DNA of 64,000 nucleotides from Brachynemurus nebulosus (Eukaryota; Arthropoda; Insecta; Neuroptera; Myrmeleontidae): positions 1 to 64,000 of the forward strand of contig JAPWDM010000023.1 in assembly GCA_035578155.1 (NCBI GenBank). The letters are read 5' to 3'. A model generated the notes under the pieces. The model was not told the DNA's origin and did no database searches. It was given only the letters and a program-made list of their open reading frames with translations. Every line of letters starts with the position of its first letter. Positions within the stretch are counted from its first letter, which is position 1. Shown in pieces: positions 46,148-59,038 of this stretch. The position numbers and the translations under genes are program-made.

Positions 46148-47331
46148 CAGCGGTTTCCAAACTTTGTGCACTAACGCCCCCTTGTAAAAAATCTTACCTC
46201 TGCCGCCCTCATCTTGAAAAAATTTATAAACAGTTGGTAAATTAGTTTTTTTACTGAAAAAACTCATATTCTTGGCGGACGACAGGTCTATACGATACTT
46301 GAGAGGAAACTGTTCATCAGACACGTATTCGATACTTACGTGCTAATATGACTCTGTCCGCTTGAGAATTGTTATTGTTAAAATATTACGTACAGTAGCG
46401 AGCAGAAAAATCAGAGTTAAGGGGTTACATGACTTTTTTAGCAAAAAAAAAACCTAATTTATTCCAACTTTTGGCAATTTTTTCATTTATGTAGTAAATG
46501 CTTATGGCTTGTATTTGAACAAAGGGATTTAAAAAAAAAAGAAATTCCAATTTTTGACAGTGTTTTAAACATTTTGATTTTTGGTAAAAACTTTCGTGTT
46601 TTTTGTTGATTTCCTACTTGTAAAATGAGATGTAATAAACGGAAACAGTAATTTTTCGTTCAAGTACAAGCCATAAGCATCTGCTAATAGAAAAAATTTT
46701 GTTTTTTATTTTATGTAAGAATTTCACGAGTTACTCTGCCTACGGCGAAAAATCAGTGATTTACGAAAACTAGCTGCTAATGGCCTAATTATTATATTTT
46801 TTTTTTATAAAAATTTTTTTACAGTGTCTCAAAATAATATGTATACCTCATTTCAGATACAAATGATCATGAGTTTTCGTTAAAAAATTAAATAATTCTT
46901 ATATTCGAAACAAATCGATCTACTATTCTTTTCTAAAAATAAACTGCAAATTTAAAATTTACATAAATGCAATAATAAAAGAGATAAAGCCAAGAAAACG
47001 GAAATTATTTAAATTCAAAGTGACGAAGCGTGGTTAAATTTAACTGAAATGGACCATAATAATATGCCAAAAGTTGAAATAAATTATAATTATATTTTCT
47101 TATATTGTAAAGAAGAAAAAAATCGAAAAAATAGTTTTCTTTTGCTAAAAAAGACCCATGTAATGATGTAACCCCTTAACATAAAATGTCCAATATTTGG
47201 TAATTATGTTTGAGCGCTTATTTTTAAAACCATGATTTTATCAAAACGACGACGATATTTTCAATTAACCTGCGCCCCCTCGTGAACATTTCGCGCCCCT
47301 CTGGAGGTGGTCCCCAGTTTGGAAACCGCTG
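46148..47331. mobile_element. hAT-like element with a nested MITE
   Basis: The ends CAGCGGTTTCCAAAC and its inverse are typical hAT termini. The flanks CTTTAGAC (46140-46147) and TTTTAGAC (47332-47339) are an 8-bp duplication with one mismatch. 1184 bp in all, of which 755 bp are the nested element. No transposase. Confidence 0.88.
46421..47175. mobile_element. TTAA-flanked MITE nested in the hAT element
   Basis: 755 bp; ends GGGGTTACATGACTTTTTTA and an imperfect inverse, flanked by TTAA at 46417-46420 and 47176-47179. TTAA duplications are the hallmark of piggyBac-type transposition. No ORF. Confidence 0.8.
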
Positions 47332-47339
47332 TTTTAGAC

Positions 47340-47803
47340 CAATGTTTCCCAAATTTCGTCCTCGACTACCTTTTGCATTTAAAAATTTAACCCCCCCCCC
47401 CCGAAGAATGGTCTGTAATATCAGTACAATCCTCACTTTGGAATCACTGCTTTAAATAATAAATTGTGCCTTAAAAATAACAAAACAACACAATTGTTAT
47501 TCATTCAGCGCTCCCACCATAATTATTGTAAGTGTAAGAAATTTGTTTACGTCATTTTTGTGAGAGTTTCAGTAAATCAACTTTAAGAAACTAAAAACTG
47601 AAGCGATATTTTTGATAAGAAATTGTTTTGACTTCTTTCGGTGAGCGTTTTCATCTCGCGACCTTTAAACTGTATCCTACTCTACTTTAAGTTCAAAAAA
47701 GTTGAATCAAGTACTTACAGTACTTGATCCAAAAAATTTGTCTTTCATTTGTATGTTATGCAGCTGGTATTTAAAATTTAAAGACTAATGTTAAAGCTCT
47801 CTT
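47340..47803. other. Possible decayed hAT remnant
   Basis: About 47340-47456 begins with a CAATGTTTCCCAAA-like end and finishes at TTTGGAATCACTG, reminiscent of diverged hAT termini. The rest shows nothing. Confidence 0.35.
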
Positions 47804-47806
47804 TAA

Positions 47807-48731
47807 CCCTAAAATCATACGTACACGTCAAAACGACGAACGAACTTCTCTACCTGCTCCAATACTACAACTTGTCGGTACCTGCTTGCTGTGAGATTTC
47901 TGTTATCTAATTTATTTGTTGTTATAACACATAAGACGTATTTATTTTGTTTATAGTCATTGTCATTTTGTTTGTATTGAAATAGTGTCCGTCAAAAGGA
48001 CGTCGATGTATGATTACGCGATGTTTTTTTTTAAAGATTTTGTACTTCACATATAAAAGTTTTCCTAATTTTTCTAAAATTTATTAAAGATATGCATGTT
48101 ATAATTAATTTATTCAATGATTATGATAATGTGAAAGATGATTACAGCTGTTTGACTTATAGAGACGACATAATACTGAAGTTTTAATATGTTAAATCGA
48201 AAACTAAAGAATACGTTTCAAGTGACTTAATAAAAGATTAAAAATTTATTTTGTGGAAAATATTTCAATTTTTATTATTTTTTAAGATCTTATTCGAAAA
48301 ATTACTAACAAATTTTAGAAAATTTACAAATGTGCCTAATGGGGAAATAACTACATATCTATAGGAATATTTATGACTGAGAAATTTCACATTCTGTAAA
48401 GTCACACATGTCCACTGACTCATAATAGTTCATAAATTAATTATTTGAAACACATGTTTTATTGATACAATTGATGTATTTATCTATTTTTTAATTTTTA
48501 TAATGAAAAAATATGCTTTGATAAAAAGATTAAAAGAATTAATAAATATTTACATTAAGAAATTTTTCCAAATCCAATCTTTTTAAATATTTTGTTCGCC
48601 TTTGTAGTATTGTTATGTAAAAAAAATGTTTTTTGCAAATAAACTCTAAAACTCTCCGTAAAAAGTCCATCCGTCAAAACGACGTCGATGTATGATTAAC
48701 GTTTCTCGTAGACCAACGTATGATTCTAGGG
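47807..48731. mobile_element. piggyBac-like MITE, 925 bp
   Basis: Ends CCCTAAAATCATACG and CCCTAGAATCATACG (inverse at right), flanked by TTAA at 47803-47806 and 48732-48735. An internal block GACGTCGATGTATGATTA occurs near each end (about 48000 and 48675). No transposase. Confidence 0.88.
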
Positions 48732-48735
48732 TTAA

Positions 48736-49889
48736 AAATATAATAAACATACCTATTTGTGTATTATAAAATAACTTTAAATTGTGATATTATAAAATAG
48801 TTTAGATACCTACTACAATTAAATTTTAAATAAAAATTTTATGCATTTAGTTCTAGGTAGGTATTTATTTTAGTTGTTTTTAGCTCAATTAGAGTTTAAT
48901 TAAATATTGTATTTGTATCTATTAATTCATTGGTTACCTATTTTGTGTACAATGATTTTGAAATTCAAATAAAATTGATTGAATAACATTATTTGCATAT
49001 TATTCTCTATATCATGGTTCAAGTTACGAATTTATATAATTGATATTTACAGATAGTACTCGAATCTACGGCATGCGAGACTGCCGAATTATGCATTCTA
49101 AGCCAAAATGGCGTAGCTCGAATCATGAGTCTGGTTCTACCAGGGCTCGTAAATTTCACAATTTATTACTGTTACCTATTACTAAATTATGTTGTTTTTC
49201 TCATACTTGGTAATGAAATTCAAAATAAATGACGTAAGACTGAGTAATTGTGGCAAAGTATTGTGTGATGTAATTCGAAACCACGTAAATCGAACGCTGC
49301 CTGTGCCTACATACAATTTTTTTCTCTAAATGGTTGTTTTAGTTATTTTATTTAAATGATTTTTTCTTTAAATTTTTTTTTTAGCTTTTTGTACATTACC
49401 ATGCAAATAAAATATTATCATTACTATTATTTTAAATTTGTTCGAAGTGCTTAGTATTATAGATACTTTTTTGGGATTGAGAAAAAATTTAATTTCTTAA
49501 ATAATCTAAGTAGTATTGCTTGTACTACAATAATGTAGTATTGACGTATGTTCTGATCCGTATGGCTTCGTGGTTTCGCAAGCCTTCCTTTTCGCAACAT
49601 TAAATACCACTTGCTTAGGAAGTTAAATCTTGGTTGTAAGTAATATGTTAGTGAAATTCTAATGCTAGCTACATACTTGGTTGCTAAACTATCCACTAAC
49701 GCAAAATGAAAACCAGTTATTGTTATATAACTTCATAGTAAATTACACAATATTAAACTGTTGATGTAGTTGACCGAATGTCATTTGATGGACTATTCAA
49801 TTTTTTCCCACGGCGAAACGGAGAAGGCACATACGTTTCGGGAAAGTGGTGTCTCTCTTTCTCTCTGTGTGTGTGTGTGTCTATAATCA
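48736..49889. other. No gene seen
   Basis: AT-rich intergenic sequence without a supported feature. Confidence 0.5.
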
Positions 49890-50110
49890 TTTATTTTCAA
49901 AACAGTTTAACCAGCTTTAATACAGTTATTTATTTAAAAGTTGGTAACTCTGGTATGGTTTTTAGCCAGGTTTGACGAACATTGGTTCAGCCATTTCCGA
50001 GATCCAGCATCATTCCTTTAACTGTACATTCATTAAGCATACGGTGTTTATGTATGTATTTTTCGTGGAACTATTTTTAAAGTAAACAAATATTTTTTAT
50101 GTAAACCAAC
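49890..50110 (+). repeat. Dispersed repeat, matched at 50640-50779 plus 53051-53110
   Basis: Shares GGTTTGACGAACATTGGTTC-type and TTAAGC-TACG-GTTTATGTATG phrases with sequence on both sides of the element at 50780-53048. The wording (GGTTCAGCCATTTCCGAGAT) resembles the 3' ends of decayed LINEs. Confidence 0.5.
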
Positions 50111-50171
50111 CTTCAATTTTTAACATATACAGGCAATTATTTTGAAGGTTAACATAAGTATATGAAGAGTA

Positions 50172-50465
50172 CAGGCGAAAAAGGATGAATGTCCACTTGG
50201 TATCATTTTGAGTAAAACAAATTTTTAACTTCAAAAACGTTTTTTTTTTACATTGGATGTTCATTGGACGTACACCTCTTATACATACAATCACTGGTAC
50301 CCTCAACTTTCTTCGCCTGTACATTTTTTTTAAAAGGCAATAACTTCATTCGCTCATCTTTTTTCCAATTTTTAAGAGGTGCTATAGATTCTATGACAAA
50401 AATATATAAATATGGGTACAAATCACATTTTAGACAAAAAGTAGACCCGCATCTTTTTTCGCCTG
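50172..50465. mobile_element. TA-flanked MITE, 294 bp
   Basis: Ends CAGGCGAAAAAGGATG and CAGGCGAAAAAAGATG (inverse at right), flanked by TA. A third copy of the end motif lies inside (CGCCTGTA at about 50315), so a shorter internal element may be nested. Confidence 0.7.
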
Positions 50466-51001
50466 TACTCTTGATATGATAATAATAATAATAATAATAA
50501 AACTTTTAATACACATATTATAATTATGTGTAATTTCCAAGCTTACAATTAGAAATAAATATTATGTAGCTAGAAAATATTATTTCAAAAGTTATTTTAA
50601 CAAAACTATTTTAATTTTTACATAAAAATAAATTGTGTAGAGAAACATTCCGTATATGATTTCTTTAAGCGTACGACGTTTATGTATTGTCGTACATAAG
50701 AGTTAAAGAGAAATCGGTGTATTTCAGGATTTCCAAGACAAAAAATTTTAAAAACTCACTTTAAAAGCTGGCAGTTGTACACAGTAAAAAAATTTGTGTT
50801 AAAATTAACACATTTCACAAGTCCAGAACGGTCCACTCAATTTTTTTAGTTATTTTAACACAAAGCATATGTGTCAAATCTTTACATAAGATTTGTGTCA
50901 ATGATTTAACACACAAGGGGACATACATTTTGTGTTAATTTTTCAGATTTATCAAAGTTAGTTGTTAAACTTTTTTATTCAATATTTTACTTCTACTGCA
51001 G

Positions 51002-51082
<81 letters not shown>

Positions 51083-51093
51083 ATAATATATGG

Positions 51094-52550
51094 GTAGTTC
51101 TTCAAACGAGGGAAGAAAATGGACTTAATTCCGGCCCGACATTTTTTCATGCATAAGCTTTGGAAAGTAGTTTTATTTCAAGTTAATGACATTTTTTACG
51201 CTATTTGAAAGTGGCCAGTCAAAAAATTAAAAATTATAAATTTTATGGCCATTATAAAAAAGGGACATCCAGAAAAGTGAAAAAATGAATAAAAAACTAA
51301 AATTAACACAAGAGAATTTCTAACATTCATTTTTATTATTAAGCACAATTTATTAAACTATTAAACAATTTATTAATTTTTATTATTAAACAATTTTTAT
51401 TATTTTTATTATTAAATTTTTAATTATTAAACAATTTATTATTTATTTAATATATATTATATATTATATTAGTAGTATATATATTAGTAGTTATATAGTG
51501 TATATATGTACTAAAAAAAAAATAAAAAATAAAAAAAAAATAACTAAATAAATAAAAAAAGAAAAAATGCAAATTTACTATTTATCAAAAAATATTCGAA
51601 GTCATTTACTACAGTTTAATACATATTATATATTATATTAGTAGTATATGTATCAGTAGTTATAGTAATTATATAGTATATATTATACAGAAAAAAAAAT
51701 GTTAATTTATTTTTTATTAAAAAATATACAGAGTCATTTATTACAGTATTCTAATGACATTTACTTAATTTATTTACATTATTTAAGTTTAATCCCGTTT
51801 TTGGAGCTGCCAGGAGACTGAGACCAGAAAACTGAGAATTCTTGAATATTCTTTAAAAATCGGCTAAATAACGTTTTATAAAAAAAGAAAGCAGGTCCGC
51901 TATTCCAATACAACATATTTACAACTCATACAACTGAAAAATTTCTTATATTCCAGTATTTTTCACGAAAATGCTGACCAGGATACTGAGAAATTGACTG
52001 GACCGAGTACGATCTCACTTACAATGTTAACTGAATTAATTGATACAACCTCAAATTAAGTAAAACATGTAGGTACTGTTTTTATTTATTATATTACTAT
52101 GACAAATGATGATTTAATCGGAATATAAATTTTTTATATTTTTTAAGTGTTTTGGTTTGATAGGAGAATGATGCAAAGTCCGGGAGACAAAATTCAATAA
52201 AATATTTCTTAAAGAAAATGTAAAAAAATTCAAAAATTATTTATACAATAAAAAAGTACCAATATTATAGATTACTACTGCAGTGTAAATTTTTTTTTTT
52301 ATACATTCAGAAAAAATAATTATTTAGTCTGTTATATTTTACTTTGGAGAGGAGACATACCAGGAGACTGAAAATTTTACATTTTAAGTGTCATTTTTTA
52401 TAAAAAATATATTTCGAAACCGGGTTATTTTGAGTGACCAGTTAGATGCAGTAATGGTTTACAGTTTCCTTCTAGAAAAAATGTATTTTTCAAAATATTA
52501 ACATACAAAATGCGATGGGCCATCCAAAATTCCCTCGTTTGAAGAACTAC
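51094..52550. mobile_element. Nested inverted-repeat element, 1457 bp
   Basis: Ends GTAGTTCTTCAAACGAGGGA and its inverse. It contains a direct repeat (about 51450-51640 and 51620-51750) with TATATTATATTAGTAGTATA phrases, and several GGAGACTGA blocks. No transposase. The duplication is unclear because both edges lie in TA-rich sequence. Confidence 0.75.
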
Positions 52551-52553
52551 CGA

Positions 52554-52790
52554 TATATAATAAAAAAGATGAGAGTAGTTCTTCAATATAATGATTGTAT
52601 TATTATATAATCTCAAGTAAGCTTACATGATTTTTTGTAACTGAATCTGTAACAAAATAACCTTAAAATGTAAGAAAATTGCTTCATTTTTAAACGTTTA
52701 ATAAAACTATATTTGTCAATAATTGAAAAAACTTATAATTTTTCGGTTTTGTTTAATAATAAAAACTACTCTCATCTTTTTTATTATATA
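52554..52790. mobile_element. Nested MITE, 237 bp
   Basis: Ends TATATAATAAAAAAGATGAG and inverse, continuing as AGTAGTT; arms of about 27 bp. Lies three bases after the previous element and shares its inner phrase TAGTTCTTCA. Confidence 0.75.
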
Positions 52791-53050
52791 TTTTGGTAGA
52801 TACATATTCTAATGTAACTTACGTACTTATAACATTCTTTTGCTCTACGCAAATATTGTGTTACTTCTTTGTTGTTCAAAACAGGTTAACATTTTTTTTC
52901 TGTTAAGTCAAAATTTGTGTTAATGTTTTCATTTAACACAAACACGAAATGTTACATTAACGCAGGGTTGTGTTACTTATTTAACACAAAAAAAATTTAT
53001 AACCACTAGTTTTTTTTTTTACGCAGAACACAAATTTTCTTTACTGTGTA

Positions 53051-54307
53051 GAATAGTTCTTAACTAGGTTTGATGAAAATGGCTCCAACCGTTTCCAGGA
53101 TATATCCAAGGTAAAAGTAAATAATTAAAATTTTAAGAATCTACGCCAAAGAAACTCTAAAAAACTTTCAAATAAATATGTTTTAAAGAATACGATGAAA
53201 AAGTCCTAAAACGTTGTAAATAAAAATTGTTAGAATTTCATGTTCCAAATTCCATTATAATTTAGAATAAGCTAATTTTCATTAATCACGTGACAAAACA
53301 TGTCACACATGACGGATGAAAATTCACTCATTCTAAATTATAATAAAATTTAGGAGATGGAATTTCAAAATTTTTTATTTAAAACTTTCAGAACTTTTCG
53401 TTTTTGGATTTTTCAAATGTTTTTACTGATAGTTGCATTGAAGAATTTAACATCAAGTGTGTAACTAGCGTAGCAATTGATACCATATCAAACGACTTTA
53501 TATCTACATACATTTGGAGTTATAGTGCTGAATCAGTTAAACTATTTTATTGCCATGCAAGTATATGCATTCAAATGTTAGCACCACAGAATACAGAAAC
53601 GACTTTACTATCTCTGTACTACTGATACCTGCGTAAACAAAAAAAAAATCCCTTCCACTTCTCCCCACTATGTTGTGTAGGTACACAATGTTTGTAGTCA
53701 TGTGGGTTTGATCACGGTATGTAGAATATATACGATAGGTATCAGGGTATTGATGCGCAGAAAACAGAGAGTGTGATGATGTAGGTGGTGCCCACTCTCT
53801 GTGTCTCTGTGCATTTATAACGCACAAAAATTTTTAAATAAATTGAAACTAAAAATTAATAACGGACATCTTTACAACTTTGCAACTTTGTACCAAAGTT
53901 TTTTTGAAAATTGATAGGTTATTGCGTTGCCAATGCACGAAATTATTAAAACTACTATAGAAGAATAACAATATAAACTTACAAATGTTTTAAATCGTAC
54001 CAGTATCGCGTAAAACGTAAATATCAATTGGGGGCAAATATGCCCCATTTACGTTAAGGGGTTAATGTAAAATATAATTTGTTCACTTTTATTGTAATCG
54101 TATTGAACTCATTTTAGTTAATAAAATTAGTAAAAGACGAATTAATTGTGTTTTTCTTTATTACAGTTCTATTTAATAATATTAAAATTAAATTTTAGTA
54201 TACACAGAATAATTAATAATTTATAATAAGTTTATACGTCATATTATAGTAATTTATAATATACTAGTAAGTTTATCCCGTGTATTAATGCAAAAAAAAC
54301 TTATGTC

Positions 54308-54309
<2 letters not shown>
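53051..54309. other. No gene seen; one imperfect fold-back
   Basis: An inverted repeat at 53254-53344 (arms ATTATAATTTAGAAT) is the main structure. The rest is AT-rich intergenic sequence. Confidence 0.45.

Positions 54310-54394
<85 letters not shown>
54310..54394. repeat. (TA)n microsatellite
   Basis: About 42 dinucleotides. Confidence 0.95.
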
Positions 54395-54398
<4 letters not shown>

Positions 54399-54753
54399 AT
54401 AACCAATTTTAAGAGTGTTTTAAATTTTGAAATTTTATTAACACAGCCGAATAGTTTTCTATTTAAAGTAAATACGAATAATATTTTAATTCGAAACTAA
54501 AAGTAATAAATATAAATAATAAATAATTTGTTACTTTGAATTAGTAATTTTGTTTCCATATACTTCTCAATAGTTTACTGCTATTTAAAAAATATATTTT
54601 ATTTGAAATTGGTATACATTAATACACATTTCGTTGATAGAAATTAATTTAAACAAGTTTTCTAAATTACTTTTTGAAAATACTAGGGATTATTGAAAAC
54701 TGGTCATATTTTTACATTGTTGCTGTCTAGAACATAAAGCTGGTGTCAAGGTT

Positions 54754-54840
54754 CAGCGATTTCCAACCTTTTTTACGTCACGGCACACTAACTTAAATCC
54801 AAATTTAGTCACGGCACACTTGATTTACGTATTTTAATAT
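54754..54840 (+). mobile_element. Fragment: one end of a hAT-like element
   Basis: CAGCGATTTCCAACCTTTTT, then CACGGCACACT twice, typical of the end of a widespread hAT family. I found no matching right end nearby, so it is probably truncated. Confidence 0.5.
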
Positions 54841-54969
54841 ATTATATTTCATTATGTTATATACATACCGTGGGTTTGATGTTTGCATGTGTGTGAATGG
54901 TCACATACACAACTACATAACACGTACATGCGGACAGAGATCCATGCAGTGATCCAACAATGATTTTAA

Positions 54970-55411
54970 CAATACATAACAATTGTCGTGCATTCGGTGA
55001 CCGGTACCGAATGACTAAATACCTTAAGCGATATCTGACATACTCTGACACACTGCTATCCACAGTTTTTTTTTTATTTTAGTTTGCTTCTAGTGTTCTG
55101 TGCTTAGCACATACATCCTCGTATATGTAAGAATCGTGTATGAAATGAATAGACGATATAATAGTGTATGTACTTAAATAGAACATTTTATTTCAATTGA
55201 GTCACAATTTTATTAGAATATAAAATAAATTTTATAAATATTTAGAATCATTTGCAAATTTACAATTGTATTGGTACACTATTGGACAACTAAATAAGTT
55301 CGCTATACAGTAAAAATGCAGCAAAAATTTTCTTCGATTTAAGTTTAGTTTTTCAACGGCAGTTGTCTGTAATTATTCGAAACCTTTATTTCGAATATGG
55401 TTTCGTATGCA

Positions 55412-55458
<47 letters not shown>

Positions 55459-56645
55459 GGATGCTATCTTAAGAGGGAGGCATTATCTTAAAAAGGACAG
55501 TATATACAACTCAAACAAGGGCTTTAACACAGAGTACAGAGGAAATACTGCTATCTTTATACTACTGAAACCAGTGTAACCAAAAGGGGATAGAAAATGT
55601 GTTATATGGCTACACCATAGAACAAATAGAACGAATACAACTATCTCTTTTCTGCAATCACTTATGGGCATTTATGTGCATCTTAGGCTGCTTAGTAGTC
55701 ACTTGCTCAGTACCCGTCGCTGACTGTAGGTCAATCAAACAACAATAGATTTGATTGTTGTTAGCATTGTAGAACCCGCACAAGTAGCGTTGTGGTATCA
55801 CACATATGTATGCGAACCAGGGTCACGTGACGGCTATCACCACCTCCGATCACTCACACTAACAGAGTTTACCGCACAAATACAAAGTAATCACCGTGCA
55901 CGTATACAACATATTTTCTATCTCAACTGGTTACACTGGTTCCAGTAGTATAGAGATAGGTATTTTATCTCTAGTGCTCTATGGGCTACACACTGTTTGA
56001 GTTTGCATTTGTGTGATGTGTATCAATGTATGCGTATCGCCGTATCGCGCATACATACACCATACATAGATACATATATAGACACTGTGAGTGAGGCCGC
56101 TGATCGACTGTGATAACCATAGAGTAATAGAGACAACATATCTATGCCTACACTACCGGAACCAGTGTAACATGTAAGAGATAGACAATATGTTGTATAC
56201 ACACACTGGGTTTACATTGTATTAGTGCGATTTTGTGTATTTGTGTGAGTAACGCAAATAGTAGGGGCGGTCACGTGGGTCAGACACCACACGCATGTAC
56301 TAGGGGATGTAACCGATGTAACAATACCAACAACAATCAAGTCCATTATCGTGTGGTTGATCTACAATCATCGACTGCTACTGACAAACTGACAACTAAG
56401 AAGGCTAATGAGCACAGAAGTACACACTCGTGATTTCAGAAAAGAGATAGTTGCTGTACCTCTGTACTCTGGGGTGATAACAATGATAAACAACTGATTA
56501 ACATTTCATACGCATCGGTTCACTGCCACCGAACGACTGAATACCTGAAAAGTGCCTGAAAAGAGCCTGACCTGCTCAGAACTGCACATTGCCGATTACA
56601 AAATTTTCTATTTACTTCCCTTCTAGTGTTCTGTGGGCTTCTATA
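54970..56645. repeat. Diverged repeat cluster
   Basis: About 54970-55110 and 56505-56645 are diverged direct copies (shared ACCGAACGACTGAATACCT-like and CTTCTAGTGTTCTGTG phrases). Between them CCAGTGTAAC and related phrases recur near 55570, 55930 (as GGTTACACTGGT) and 56160, and a poly(T) run lies at 55415-55457. No gene is supported. Confidence 0.5.
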
Positions 56646-57340
56646 TATTAAAATTAGGATTTTCGAAAATCAAGTTCGTCACTTCCTATTGAGAATCAAA
56701 AAAATGTCTTCTCTATTTCGAATTACAACATAGTGTCTGAGATAAATTCTTAAAAAAAACTCATAAGTATATAAGTCCTTTACAAAATTCCTATTTTTCC
56801 CACTGTGGCACTGGTAAAAATTGAGGGTTTTTTAAAGGATCAATATACAAGTTGAGTTTTTATTTTAATTAACCTACTCCGACAATACTATAAGTTGCGC
56901 AAATTTCAGATTTTTGTCACCAACCTCGTTAAAGATATAGAGGCTCAGAGTTCCAAAGATAAAAGTGAATTTTTGGAAGTTTGTGAAAATTAAAAGATAC
57001 AGGTTTCATAATTGAAATTCTATGGGTAGTTGTACCCATATACTACTATTCCCATAAAAAATACTAAGTTGTTTGAAACACCCCTTCTATAAAAAAAATT
57101 TTCACAAAGTGAATTTTGCTAAATTGTGATATCCAACTTTAGATGAAGTTTTCTTGTGGAATGGACGAAAATAGGCCAAATATGGACATAACGTCATAAC
57201 TTAAAATAAAAAACAATTTATTACTATTAAAATTGTTTTTATTTCAACCTTTTAGGATGAAAGGGTTTACGAAATATGAGTATTGGCGTAAAAGGCTGCT
57301 AATACAAAAAACACGCAAATTGGAAAATAAAAATGGCCAC
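56646..57340. other. No gene seen
   Basis: Intergenic AT-rich sequence with no supported feature. Confidence 0.5.
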
Positions 57341-57348
57341 TACGCTTA

Positions 57349-58081
57349 ACAGGGCAGGGAAAAATAGTTCATAGTAACCATTTAAAATAGAAAATAGCTA
57401 TTTAAAATGGATTATAAAATGCAAAATGCTTTTTATACTTTAAATAAATAAAAAAAAAATAGTTAAGAAAATGTCAAAAGTACTGAAATTAAATAAGAGC
57501 AGATTTTTCAGAACATTTTATAAAGTTTGCATATGAAGATGAAATTCAACTTTTGAAATATTGTTACTCAAAAATATTGTAAAATTTAATTCAGCCTTAA
57601 CATATTCAAACCTTGACTACGATACAACTGCGACTTCTAAATTATGAAAATCATCTACTCGAAATACCAAAAAATTTCTTATCGACGTGTCTTAAAGATA
57701 ATAGCACATAACTTGAGTTATAAAAGTTTGACTTGAGAGACCTGCAGCTCTAGTAGCAAATTTAATTCAAGTGACATTGCAACTCGAGTTATAAAAAAAT
57801 TTGAGTTAACTGAATTAACTTACATTTAACTTACAACCTGTTAGACTGCGTTCAATTCGAGTTCTATGATTAATATGAGTCATAAGTGTCATACATATAT
57901 ACACAAAATTTGAGTATACATGTATTTTCATTTTAAATATAAATTGGGCTCAAATTTTTTATTTTAAATACAAAATGAAAATGGTTTAACGGAACTTATT
58001 TAAAATAAAAAATGCAAAATGTTATTTTATATTTTAAATACATATTTAAAATGAAATCATTTTAAATAGTTCCCAGTCCTG
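57349..58081. mobile_element. hAT-like MITE, 733 bp
   Basis: Ends CAGGGCAGGGAAAAATAGTT and CAGGACTGGGAACTATTTAA (inverse at right), flanked by the perfect 8-bp duplication ACGCTTAA at 57341-57348 and 58082-58089. The interior is rich in TTTAAAATG-type motifs; no ORF. Confidence 0.9.
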
Positions 58082-58249
58082 ACGCTTAAACGGTTTAAGA
58101 TAATTGTTCTTAATTCCTCAAATACAATAGAAGCAACTGGAAGAATATTAATATTTTCCATTTGATATAGACCGACCCATTGTGATTTTGGCGCCCCCTA
58201 TAACTGTCGCCCGGGGCAGGGGCGATCCCCCTTCTAGAGTTGATAACTA

Positions 58250-59036
58250 CACGGAGAGAAAATTCCTATAAAAATTACTGTGCTCAGCACTACAATCGAC
58301 GTGTAAAAGGCGAACATATTAAATTCTGTAAGGTAAAAATATAAAGATTATAATTAATCATAAAAAATTTAAAGGATGGAATGTTCTTTTCGTAATATTA
58401 TCTCCGTAAAATTTGTAAAACAGCACAGTAAAAAGTTCCATTACCGACAAAAAAATAATTTTTAATTGTGTTTATTAAAAAAATTACCATGCTAACATGC
58501 TAATAATAGAAAGAAAAAAAACAGAAAGAAGGTTGGTTGTGTTGGGATCGCTGTAATGAAATGTACCTCAATCAGCGAGTTACATGGGTTACATGCGAAC
58601 CATACGTGTGGACTGTGGAAGAAACTTTGTCAGACAGCTCGTACCAAGCACCTTGATGCAGCTAGTAGTCAGTTGCTTTTACACTCTCTTAGGATGATGT
58701 CATCGTTTAATTCATCTTTTTGTTATTTACCTATCTTTAGTATATGTATTAGAATTATATTGTTGGCAATCATTTTTGTATACATGTTTTTACAGGTACA
58801 GTGCAACCAATATAAGGTCGCGAGTCAGATGCGCAAATGAAAGAGTACGACAACAAGAATTAAACTATAATATACATGCATAAGAGTGTGATAAAAGTTG
58901 TGTTAGCACCACATTAAATTTTACCATGCTAGCACATATTTTTTATTTTGGTCGTCGATCGCGCACGGATTATAGGGGAGCATGGTAATTTTTCTGAAAT
59001 TTTCTCTACAAAAATTATAGGATTTTTCTCTCCGTG
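58250..59036. mobile_element. TA-flanked MITE, 787 bp
   Basis: Ends CACGGAGAGAAAATTCCTAT and CACGGAGAGAAAAATCCTAT (inverse at right), flanked by TA at 58248-58249 and 59037-59038. A 94-codon open frame inside (58556-58840) has no recognisable domain and is probably chance. Confidence 0.88.
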
Positions 59037-59038
59037 TA

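Larger units (their letters stand above)
50780..53048. mobile_element. TA-flanked element with nested insertions
   Basis: Ends CACAGTAAAAAAATTTGTGT and an imperfect inverse, flanked by TA at 50778-50779 and 53049-53050. AACACAAA-type motifs repeat near both ends. The interior holds a (TA)n run (51003-51080) and two further inverted-repeat elements. Confidence 0.75.

Noticed and set aside
55397..55579. Open frame rich in Phe
   Set aside because: It is the translation of a 43-nt poly(T) run.
58556..58840. 94-codon ORF with a hydrophobic segment
   Set aside because: It lies entirely inside a MITE and has no recognisable domain or homologous frame.
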